Source: Haematococcus lacustris
Taxonomy: Eukaryota > Chlorophyta > Chlorophyceae > Chlamydomonadales > Haematococcaceae
Assembly: GCA_030144725.1 (NCBI GenBank)
Contig: JASKMD010000015.1
Span: 1,639,487-1,703,486 of the forward strand
Length of the DNA stretch: 64,000 nt
Direction of reading: 5' to 3'
Shown here: piece by piece, positions 9,725 through 18,417 of the stretch
Layout of the letters: each line of letters opens with the position of its first letter
Numbering within the stretch: position 1 is the first letter of the stretch
Position numbers and translations under genes: made by a program
Notes under the pieces: model-generated
What the model was told of the DNA's origin: nothing
What the model saw: the letters and a program-made list of their open reading frames with translations, nothing else
Databases searched by the model: none

Positions 9725-11447
9725 ATGGCGAGGAAGAAGAGACGAACCGGTGTGGGTGGGCCTAGAGCAGTGCCGGAGGACCCGGACTTCGACATAGTTG
9801 ACCGCGACGAGCCAGGCCAACCCGACTTGACCGAGGCACAGCGCAAAAGGAAGGCTTCAGGAGAGGCCCGCGCTGCCCGCAGCAGGGACAATACGTTCCA
9901 CGCAAGAAAGGCCAAGTTAGCCCACCTCATCGACCACCTCCCGCAAGCGCTTTGGGACGCCTTCCTTGACAAGGCTGTGCGCCCACGAGTGAAGGACATC
10001 AGCGAGCGGGGGGTGATTGGCAGCCTGCTGTTGGGCTTCCTCGTGCGCGACTTGTTTACCCTGCACGTAGCCGACCATTCGATTCGATCAGGTCGTGCAC
10101 ACCGATGGAGTCGCCATCAGCGTGATGTTCCTGCGGCCCAAGCCTGCAGCGCCACCCGCCGAGCTGCCGCGGATGAGCAAGGGCACGGGCGCAGTCAACC
10201 CGCTGGCCCACCTCCACGCGGAGTGGCTTGGCGTGGACCCGGGCAAGACGAATATGGCCACGGTGGCGCACGAGGAGCGCAGCGCCGACGGCTCAGTGGT
10301 GTCAGTGCGCCACTGGACGCTTACCGCCGGGCAGTACTACCGGGACAGTGGCATCACGCGGCAGGCCCAGGCTACGAAGATCTGGCTAGCCAAGGTGAAG
10401 CCGCAGCTCACAGCCCTGTCAAAGGTCAGCAGCAAGCCCAGCTCGCTGGCCTCGTACCGGCGGTTCGCCGACACCGTCCTGGAGACGTACGACGCCATGT
10501 GGAGCGAGGTCTCGAAGAAGCGCTGGGCCAACGCCAGGTTCAGGCTGTACTGTGGCAAGAAGCGCGTGGTGGCTTCGTTCTGGGCCAAGGTAAGGCCCAA
10601 TAACCCTAACCCACGAGCTAGGCAGCCTGGCCAGCTGCTGCTGTTGTTGCCTCTGTTGCTGCTGCTATACCTGACCTAATGTGTCTTGCTATATGTGGCT
10701 GTAGGTCAACACGCAGGCAAAGAAGCTGTGGCCGGACCGCATCCTGGCCCTGGCCTATGGGGCAGCTGGCTTCAATGGCAGCGGCACCATTGGCTGCAGG
10801 GGTGTCCCTGTCAGCCAGATGCAGAAGGAGGCAGTGAAGCAGTTCAGGCCAGAGCGTGTGGTGCTGGTGGACGAGTTCCGAACCAGCCGGGTCAGCTCAG
10901 CCGACAACACCCCCAGTGAGACCCTCCTTGACACGCCGCCTGAGTCCTTCAGGTGAGGGGGTTGAGGATAGGGGGTTGTTGGCAGTGTTGGGCGGTGGTG
11001 GAGTCAAGGTGACTAGGTAGGGTCAAGATGAAAAATCTTACAAATGTGCATTGCCCCATGTGCCCATGCAGGTGGCTGCGGCCAGTGAAAAGCATGGCAA
11101 AGCGTTCCCAAGTCCGGGGCCTGATGTGCTTAACAAGCATCAACAACATCACCAGGTAAGCATTGACCCAATGCTACAATTGTGCATGACATAAGCATAT
11201 CCCACATGCCATGACACATGAAATGACGTCATGCAACTCCCACACCATGTGCAGGCTCTATGACCGGGACGTGTCAGCCGCGCTGAACATCCGCCGCTGT
11301 GCAGTCGGCCCAGGGCCTCGTCCCACTGAGCTGTGCTACTGGCCTAACCGCCCAGCCATGCCAAAGCCAGGCCAGCCAGGCCAGGAGTGGGTGGAGATAC
11401 CCGACAAGCCCCTGTTGCTCAAGTGGCAGCGCAAGCTGCAGCAATAG
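9725..11447 (+). CDS. Fanzor nuclease (eukaryotic TnpB-like), spliced, probably frame-disrupted
   Basis: Fanzors are RNA-guided DNA nucleases related to TnpB and Cas12. The likely start is ATG 9725 (MARKKRRTGVGG, basic, nuclear-targeting-like). An N-terminal helical region runs to about 10060. The frame then has to change before the RuvC-I exon (VHTDGVAISVMF ... WLGVDPGKTNMATV, catalytic Asp in VDPG, about 10233). Introns are 10590-10704, 10953-11071 and 11156-11253, all GT-AG. Exon 3 holds RuvC-II (RVVLVDEFRTSRVSS, catalytic Glu, about 10855-10900). The last exon holds RuvC-III (LYDRDVSAALNIRR, catalytic Asp, about 11255). All three acidic residues are present. The N-terminal junction around 10060-10092 lacks a good intron and may hide a deletion or frameshift, so activity is uncertain. 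The stop is at 11445-11447. Confidence 0.88.
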
Positions 11448-11676
11448 CCAGCTACAGCTCAAGACAATCCCAACATAAAAAACCATAAAACCCCTCACAA
11501 AGGGGATGTGTGTGGCACAGGCGCAGGCACTGGCACAGGCACACACACCAGAAGGCTGAGCTGAAGTGCGCATTAGGCACACTTTCAGTAGCCTTTACAA
11601 TGATGAGCTCGCAGCCTTGGTTCGATTCCAACTCTGCTTTATTTTGGTGTAGCATGAGGGCTGTGGGGTTCAGGAG
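11448..11676 (+). ncRNA. Candidate Fanzor omega-RNA / right-end region
   Basis: In OMEGA systems the guide RNA is made from the 3' end of the nuclease gene plus the transposon right end, which is exactly this interval. A hairpin CCCCT-CACAA-AGGGG lies at 11491-11505, followed by ATGTGTGTG. The same small hairpin with different loop and stem bases recurs 3' of the Fanzor fragment at 24862-24876 and in a solo copy at 35453-35467. Most of the interval, to about 11660, also aligns with 35283-35470 (reverse complement). Conservation of a non-coding 3' flank in copies that lost the gene supports a functional RNA or transposon end. Transcription cannot be judged from sequence. Confidence 0.5.
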
Positions 11677-12236
11677 TTGCCATAGACCCTAACACTACAG
11701 GACGGATTACCTACCCGGACGCGGTACTCGTCTCCCCAACTGGGCCCTATGAAGGTCCAGCGACGCAGATACCGCCGAGGAACAGGCATGTGGCCCTGAT
11801 AGAAATAAAGTATTGCATGGACACCCACTCAGCCGAGCAACTACACAAAGCGACAGCGCAGCACGCCAACTTGCTCAAGGGCATTCCATCCAGGCATCAA
11901 TTGTGCCTCCGCAAAACAAATCAACATCATGCTAGGAGTGGGTGGCACAATTTACAAGGACCACACCCACAAAGAACTTCTAGAGCTAGGAGTAAATGAC
12001 ACAAACGACAACTTGCTTAAGTGGCTGCACCGCCATGCCATACAAACAGCACATGCACTCGTTACAGCCGAAACAGTTGGGAAAACTAAGCAAACAATGT
12101 ACACGAACAGCAAGGGTACCGACTGGATGAGCTATGCGGGGGAGGGAGGATGTTGGCATGGCATCTGGGTGCGCCCGGTAGCCTGGCAACCTTCCCCTCC
12201 AACCCCCCCCCTGTCTCTGGTGGGAGGGTAGCAAGG
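11677..12236 (+). pseudogene. LINE C-terminal PD-(D/E)xK endonuclease
   Basis: Continuing the LINE frame after the Fanzor element, the sequence reads RITYPDAVLVSPTG ... HVALIEIKYCMDTHS. PD (about 11719) and EIK (about 11808) form a PD-(D/E)xK nuclease core, as expected for the restriction-like endonuclease that nicks the target DNA for LINE integration. A frame change near 11885-11930 leads into GVGGTIYKDHTHKELLELGV and LLKWLHRHAIQTAHALVTAE, ending at a stop at 12229-12231. The finding that this domain is split from the rest only by the Fanzor element is what identifies the LINE as Dualen-like. Confidence 0.75.
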
Positions 12237-12312
12237 GTACGCCCCGAGGCTACTCTCCTCCCTTAATGCACGCCCGACGGAGAGGGCGTAGTCTTTCTTT
12301 CTTTCGCGCTGC

Positions 12313-12684
12313 TCATCCTCCCACAATGATCTGGTTGATAGGCTGCGGCCATGACAAGCAAGCATGTTAGAAGGCTGTTCCCATAAACACAACCTTTGCT
12401 GGGTTGGCAGAGGTTAGAAGATGGGTTTGGACACTTACGATAAACAAGAGCTTCACAAAGAAGCCAATAAACCCCATGACAACGAACCCCAGTGCAGTTC
12501 GCGAGCACACCTTCCAGAACTCTGCACGCAGGGAGGCGAGCATGGCTGTTGCAGATCACCGCGGACAGGTCACCGCCTGGTTGGTCTCACCTTTCCTATC
12601 GGGCTTGGTACATCTCTTCACCAAGCGCGCACTATTCTTAGCAAAATCCTTTACGGGCTTGACGACAAACTCGCCCAGATCCAT
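12313..12684 (-). CDS. SEC61G: SEC61 gamma subunit, ER protein translocon
   Basis: This is a complete tail-anchored subunit of the Sec61 channel that moves and inserts proteins at the ER. Three exons on the minus strand, 12684-12591, 12521-12439 and 12342-12313, with GT-AG introns, join in frame to give 68 residues, the same length as the human protein. Exon 1 reads [20 protein letters not shown] and ends in the diagnostic [11 protein letters not shown]. Exon 2 completes [20 protein letters not shown] and the single transmembrane helix, and exon 3 gives PINQIIVGG and the stop. No single open frame shows it because the exons are tiny. Downstream, the LINE 3' end lies only tens of bases from the stop codon, so the LINE has inserted in or next to the 3' UTR. 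Confidence 0.95.
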
Positions 12685-13220
12685 GGGGGGCCACCTGTCG
12701 CAGTAAGGCCGACTTCGGTAAAGTGGCTGTTTGGACGAGCGAGGTACGCTGGTATCAATGCTACGATTCTTGCCCAGAATAACTAAATTTGTCTCAACGT
12801 TCACTCCCAGCACTATGAGATTCACAAGAAGCACCTCTACAGAGCTGGGGGGCTGCAGTGGGGCGCTGGACTGTAGCATTCAATACCGCGCTAACAGCTT
12901 CTCATTCGCATCAGGGCTGAAGCATTAACTACAAGTTCAAGGCCCCGGGGGCCCAGGGCCGTGTTGAGCTGCCGATTAACAGCGCGGCTTTTACCCCTTT
13001 CTTAGCTAAGCACTTACTCACAGCTTAAGGGCATTTCAAGCACCCATACATGCGTTCCTGAACATTAATGTATGCTAGTAGCCTACATGCTGTAGGAAGG
13101 ATGTGCAGGGCCTTTTGTATAGCTGATGTGGCTGGCGCACTGGTCTGCCTCGCAGCACCTGCCCGGCCCACCCTGCCCACCCTGCCCCTGCTCTCTCCCC
13201 CTGCCCCTGCCCTGCCCCAG
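12685..13220. other. Gene-free stretch between SEC61G and the A2M-like gene
   Basis: No coding exon was recognised. The interval contains the SEC61G promoter/5' UTR (minus) and, at 13140-13220, a C-rich polypyrimidine tract leading to the acceptor at 13219-13220 of the first recognisable A2M exon. Room for the missing upstream part of the A2M-like gene is too small here. Confidence 0.5.
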
Positions 13221-16200
13221 GGTGTCGCCCTCTGCCCTGGATGAGGTGCTGAATAGTGTGCGGCGCCGCCTTGCCCTGGACCCCTGGATCAGCCCTGACC
13301 TGGCCATCACGCCCTCCAAGGGCCTGCCTTGTGGGTGCAGCCTGGCTGCCTGCCCTTGCGTGAAGGGGAGGCCTGTGTGATGGATGTGATGGGGACATGC
13401 CCTGGCTGCCCTATCACCCAGCACGTTGGCTTAGGGCAGGGAAGGGGGGCTTGCTGCGCCCAAACAGCACCATGTTGATGGAATGGTGGGAACCAAGCTG
13501 TCAGGGAGGGACGGCTGTGGGGGAGCTGGTGTTGGTCGTGGCTCCTGACAATGGTGGTGGTGGTGGTGGCTTTATTGGTGCTGCTGGTGATGCTGCCTTC
13601 TTGCAGCATGGCAGCGTGGCAGCGGGATGGCCTCAGTGGACATGAACGACACCGCTTTCTTACAGCAGTTGTTCAACGCCATTACCTATGGTCTGGGAGG
13701 GTGAGTGTCGCAGACTGGTCAGGCAGGTGGGATGCCATACCTTACTGCACCACCCTAATGGTGATTTCACATTGGAGCAGCCGTCAGCCACCTTGTCCCT
13801 CACTAGGGCCTCCATTTGAGCCGGATCAGAAGTACCTACTAGCATAGACTATCAGCCACTGGCAGCCACTAACTAGATCCGGCTCAAACAGTGTTATTGG
13901 GCTGTGTGGAGTAAACCCAGTGCACATGGCACATGAGCCTGCCTACCACCTACACTATTGCCTGACCCGAGGGCTATGATGTAGAGTTGGCATGACAAGA
14001 CATGCACTACATGTAAGCTGATGACAGCTCAACAAAGGGGGCACACATTACTGTGCCTCAGCAGGCTGCTGCTGCTGCTCCTGGGCATGGGGGGGCTTGT
14101 CTCGCAGACGCTTGTAGCCCAGGCCAGGGTACTCCTTGCCCTTGGCTGGCAGAGCTCCCTGGTCTGGCCAGTAGCACAGCTCCAGTGGCCGCCACCTGCT
14201 CTCCCCAATGCGCTGCATGTTCAATGCTGCATTGCAGTCCCTGTCCAGCCACCTGCCTGGCTGTGGTGCTGGCTTTGCCTTGGCAGCCTTGCCCTTGCCC
14301 TTGCCCTTGGTGGGCTTAGCTGCCGGCTTGCTGCGCTTGGCTGGAGGGGGAGTGCTGGGCCCTGGCTCTGAGGCTGCTGGCTGTGTGGCTGCCTGGCTGC
14401 TGCGTGTGGGGGCTTGCGGGGGGGCACTACCGGGCACCACACCAGGCCCCGCACTGGCTGGCCACGCTCCTGGCTCCAGGCTGGGCGCACCAGGCGGGGT
14501 TCCACCTGCCCTGCTGGTGGCTTCCAGCCTGCGGGTCTTGTGGCACTGAGTGTGTTCAGCTCCACCTCACAGGGCTGCTTGCCATTCACTGCTGAGCTGA
14601 CCCGGCTGGTGCGGTGCTCATCCACAAGCACCACCCTGCCCCCATCCTGGTCTTTGCCCCTGGGCCTGCACACCACCTTGCGGCAGGCACGCAGCACCGC
14701 GTCAGCACCCCACCCTCTTGCTGTGCCAATGGTAGCAGCGCCAAAGAACACCACCAGCTGCTTGGCATGCCCATGTCGCTGCATGGACAACTCCGCCATC
14801 TGCTCCTCCAACTGCAGCCATGCACACAAGGCACACACATGGTGGCTGACATGGTGGCACCAGGTTAGGCATGGCACATTCAGCTACGCATTCGTTTCAT
14901 GCCCAACCCACCACCGCTCAGTCCCTAACCCTCCCTACCACCCACCTACCCACCCACCCACCCTCACCTTGTTGAAGAACTGCTCCAGCGCCCGGTCCTG
15001 GGCTCCATACAGCCTCAGCCGCTGCCGTGCCCACTTGGGGTCCAGGTACACCTCCCACACCGCATCCCAGGTGGCCAGGGTGACGGTGATGTGCTTCAGG
15101 TTGGCCTCCAGGGAGGTGCCGGCTGAGCTTGCTGCTGCCAGGTGCTGGAGGTGGGGCTTGATCGGTGCTAGCCACCGCTCTGTGTCACGGCGGGCATTGT
15201 GCAGGCCGCTGGCATGCTTCACCTCGCCCTTGGTCAGCTTCCACCGGCGCAGCTGGTCTGCCTTGAGCTGGCCTGTTGCTGGATCCCACACCCCTGGAAC
15301 ACGCTGCAGCCAGACAGCAAGCCCGTGGATTGCTGGGCCCTCCGCGCCTGCTGGCCCAGGAACGCCGAGACCACATCATCCACGGTGGTGGGGAGGGGCA
15401 AGGTGGTTGGGCACTTGCAAACCCCTTGATCTTGCTAGGATGGAGGAGGGGCTGCTAGGCAGCAGCAGGGGCTGCTGCTGCTAGGTCAGCGTGCTGGAAG
15501 AAAGCACAGGAGGGGCTGCATGTGCGGGCAGCAGGGTGGAAAGGCTGACAGGCTGTGGTCCAACCCTGTAGGGCAACAAAGCAAGGGGCAATACACCATG
15601 TAGGCAACAAAGCAATGTGGATGGCCATGTGGATGCCAATGCAAGGACTACAATCAGGGCTGTGAAGACGACTAGACGAAAAGACTAGACTGTAGACGAA
15701 CAGACGAAAGACGACCTATCACAGCCCCTGCTGCAGCATTCATAGACCCTGCTGCAGAGTGCCCCATTCCGCTCACCAGCCTTGACCTGCTGTGCTCTCT
15801 GGCTGCAGGGCATACGCTGTATCCAAGGGCGGCCAGGCGCTGGGCTCCGCTGAGGGGCAGCTGGTGGTGCGGCGCAGCGTGTCCATCACAGCGTCCCTGC
15901 CTCGTGCTGTGCGCATTAATGACACCTTCCAGGTAGCTACCAGGCTGGTGCTGGCATGTCACTGAGGCACAGTGCTTCTTCTCTGCCTCTGCCCTACCCA
16001 CTGCTCATGTGTTTCCTGACAATGGCCCCTGTAAGTGCTTTCGTTTTCTTTCCAGATGCTAGTAACTGCATGCACAGGGGGTTGTAAACAATTCCTTACC
16101 CTGGCCCGTGCCCTGGTGGAACCCAGATGACCTAGGAAATTTCCCTAGAAGTCCTCGTCTCCAGGGCCCCTCACATACAAAGCCCCTGACACCCCAGAAC

Positions 16201-18368
16201 CCCTCAGCATGCCACAACTGAAGCACCTCCCTGGCCGCCATCTGCAGCCCTGTGCCCAAGGCTGTGCCCACCCCTGGCTTCTCCTGTCCTGGCTGTGTGC
16301 AGGCTGGGGTGCTGGTCACAGCCCCAGGCTATGCTGGCCCTGCCCCACTGCCCGTCACAGTGTCAGTCCAGGCCATACTGCGGCTTCATCAGACGCGGTG
16401 GCCCAGGGCCCTCTGCAGCTGCTGTCCCAGTCTGCTACTGCCAACGTGACCCTGACACCTGAGGCCCACCCAGCAGGAGGTGAGGGCAGCAGTTAGTGAC
16501 AGCAGTGGCACTGTGGAGGCTGGCGGTGCAGCCAGGTAGTCAGGTGTCACCAGAGCAGCTGCTGACCATCCGCACCAGGGCAGTGGGCGGCGACAGTGCT
16601 GAAAGAGGTGCTTGGTGGACGTCTGCTGCTTTCTGGTGTACTTTTTCGTACGTTCTGGTCTGGTCACTCCTTGTACTGCTGTACTCACAGCTGAGCTGTG
16701 ATGGCAGAAGGCCTGGGTGTCGTCTGACTGTGGTGCAGTGCTGCCCGCTACTGCTTTCATTGCCTGCTGCTGCTGCTGCTGCTGCTTCAGGTGCGCTTCA
16801 ACTTCTCCGCCTCCTCACTCGGCAGCGCCACGTTGCTGTTCAACGCTGAAGACAGTTCAGGGGCAGGCGGTGCGGTGCACTGCAGGTGGGTCACTTGCTG
16901 GCCTCTGGTGCTGCTTGCATGGCAGTGCAGCTACAAACAGTGGGAGCACACAGGATGTCAGGCTGCACTTGTCAGGCTGCACTTGATGTCAGGCTAGCTA
17001 CAGCACCCTCCCCATTGGTTGGAGAGCCAGGGAGGTGCAATGGCACCCTCATCGCAACACGTACTCGTTGGTAACAGCTGCTGCAGCATGGCAGGTCTAC
17101 TGAGTGCTGGTGGTGATGTGGGATAGTGACGGTGGCGACGGTGGTAGTGACACTGACGATGATGGTGAGGGTGGGGATGGGGATGGGGTGTGTAAGCAGG
17201 ATGTTGTGGTGGTCTAGCTACCTGCCGTAGGTAGTGGTTGCTGGGCTGGTGGTGTGTGGTGCAGGTGAACGTGCCAGTGCTGGCACAACAGGGTGTCGTC
17301 ACCCTGGCCACCTCCTTTGCCCTGCGCCCCTCCAACTCATCCCAAGGTGGGTCACACATGACAGAGAGCGAAGAGCGAGGATGGTCACCAACAGCAGCCA
17401 CTGACAGTACCGTGCTGAGGCCATGGGTATCATGCAGCAAGGCCCCTAATGATGCATCCACTGCCAGCAGCCTTGGCCACTCTGTAGCCCACACTGAGCA
17501 TGTGACACCTCATGCATAGTTCCACAGGCATGGGCACTGTAACAGGAGCTGAACATCAATGTGACTGTCAACAGCGCTGCATGGCATGGTATGAAACTGC
17601 CAGGGTGGTGTGGTGTACTAGGTGTGGTTGCAATCCTGCATGGGACCTTGATATCTATTGGTATAGGTGTGTGTGCACTGCTGGCTGACTGGTTCATTGC
17701 GGTCTCGTTGTACAGGGCCCAGCTGGCAGGAGGGCCTGGTGCTGCCTGAGGCTGTGCCTGGCAGCGGTGCACTGGGCCTGGTGGCAGGGGTGGGCTACCT
17801 GCCTGCCCTGCAGACCGCCTTCCAGGGCATCCTGTCACAAGCTAACGCCAGGTGAGGTGGATGATAAGTGGGGTAAAGGAGGTTACTGAGTTTACTGAGA
17901 TGCTGCTGGTGATGGCTTGAACATGATGGCTGATGATGAGAGTTGGCAATGGTGGTGGTGGGGTGGCATTGTGGCGCCGGTTTACTGATGTGAGGGTACA
18001 GTGATGACGGCCCATCCCTTCTCTGTTTGCTTGCCCTCCTGCAGAGACCCCAGCGACCCTTCAGCCAGCCTGGCTCTGGTGCTTGCCCTGCTGCCCAACA
18101 CCCTGGCCACTTATTCGCAAAACCTCACAACAGAGCAGGCGGGGAACGTGACGTCCGCAGTGACCTCCCTGCAGCAGCTTACCCATTCCGCGTATGGCCT
18201 GCTGCCCAGCCTACCAGGTATGAAACAAAGACGAGTATCGCAGTGCCTGGCTTGCAGTATGCCTCAAGCTCAGGACCCTGCTGTTGATATAATGCCCGGT
18301 TTGTTCAGTGTGCACAGAATGACTGCATGCTAGCCACCCTGGTGTCAAGCATAGTGATTATGAGCACC

Positions 18369-18417
<49 letters not shown>

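Larger units (their letters stand above)
9596..11676 (+). mobile_element. Fanzor (TnpB-like) transposon, 13-bp target duplication
   Basis: The 13-mer TTGCCATAGACCC occurs at 9583-9595 and again at 11677-11689. Deleting 9596-11689 makes the LINE frame read continuously as RRALAIDPNTTGRITYPD, so this is a clean insertion into a coding sequence. The element is 2081 bp. Its left end contains a subterminal array of CATGTAGACATGTA-like palindromic words (9619-9670). It carries one multi-exon Fanzor gene, and about 230 bp of non-coding 3' sequence precede the right end. No obvious terminal inverted repeat is visible (left CCAGGGTTCG, right GGGGTTCAGGAG), which is reminiscent of IS605-like or Helitron-like ends but does not prove either. 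Confidence 0.88.
4400..12236 (+). mobile_element. Dualen/RandI-type LINE (5' truncated, interrupted by a Fanzor element)
   Basis: Coding order on the plus strand is reverse transcriptase (about 4550-5600), a long linker, a PHD finger (about 7060-7240), RNase H (8596-9000), a CCHC zinc knuckle (about 9347) and a PD-(D/E)xK endonuclease (11705-11830). RT plus RNase H plus a C-terminal restriction-like endonuclease is the hallmark of the Dualen/RandI clade described in Chlamydomonas. The usual N-terminal apurinic endonuclease is not seen, so the copy is 5' truncated. Several frameshifts and in-frame stops show it is dead. The Fanzor element at 9596-11676 lies between the zinc knuckle and the nuclease. 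The 3' end lies close to 12300, in the 3' flank of SEC61G. Confidence 0.85.
13792..15400 (-). mobile_element. Second Fanzor-type element inside an A2M-gene intron
   Basis: This lies wholly within the intron 13701-15808 and is antisense to the host gene. Its 3' end (low coordinate) is set at 13792, because the same terminal sequence CTTGTCCCTCACTAGGG begins exactly at the target-duplication boundary of the solo copy at 20574. The first 180 bp (13792-13970) are nearly identical to 20574-20750. The 5' end beyond about 15300 could not be fixed. No matching target duplication was found, so the 5' part may be truncated. Confidence 0.7.

Noticed and set aside
10056..10271. Minus-strand frames over the Fanzor gene
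   Set aside because: The plus strand carries all three RuvC motifs and the splice signals. The opposite frames are shadows.
11619..11629. GGTTCGATTCC resembles a tRNA B box 3' of the Fanzor gene
   Set aside because: No matching acceptor stem or A box can be folded around it, and the homologous solo copy at 35283-35470 does not keep the motif.
14029..14060. CAACAAAGGGGGCACACATT near Fanzor-2 resembles the Fanzor-1 hairpin region
   Set aside because: It is on the opposite strand relative to the Fanzor-2 gene, and it lacks the paired CCCC arm. I treat it as coincidence.
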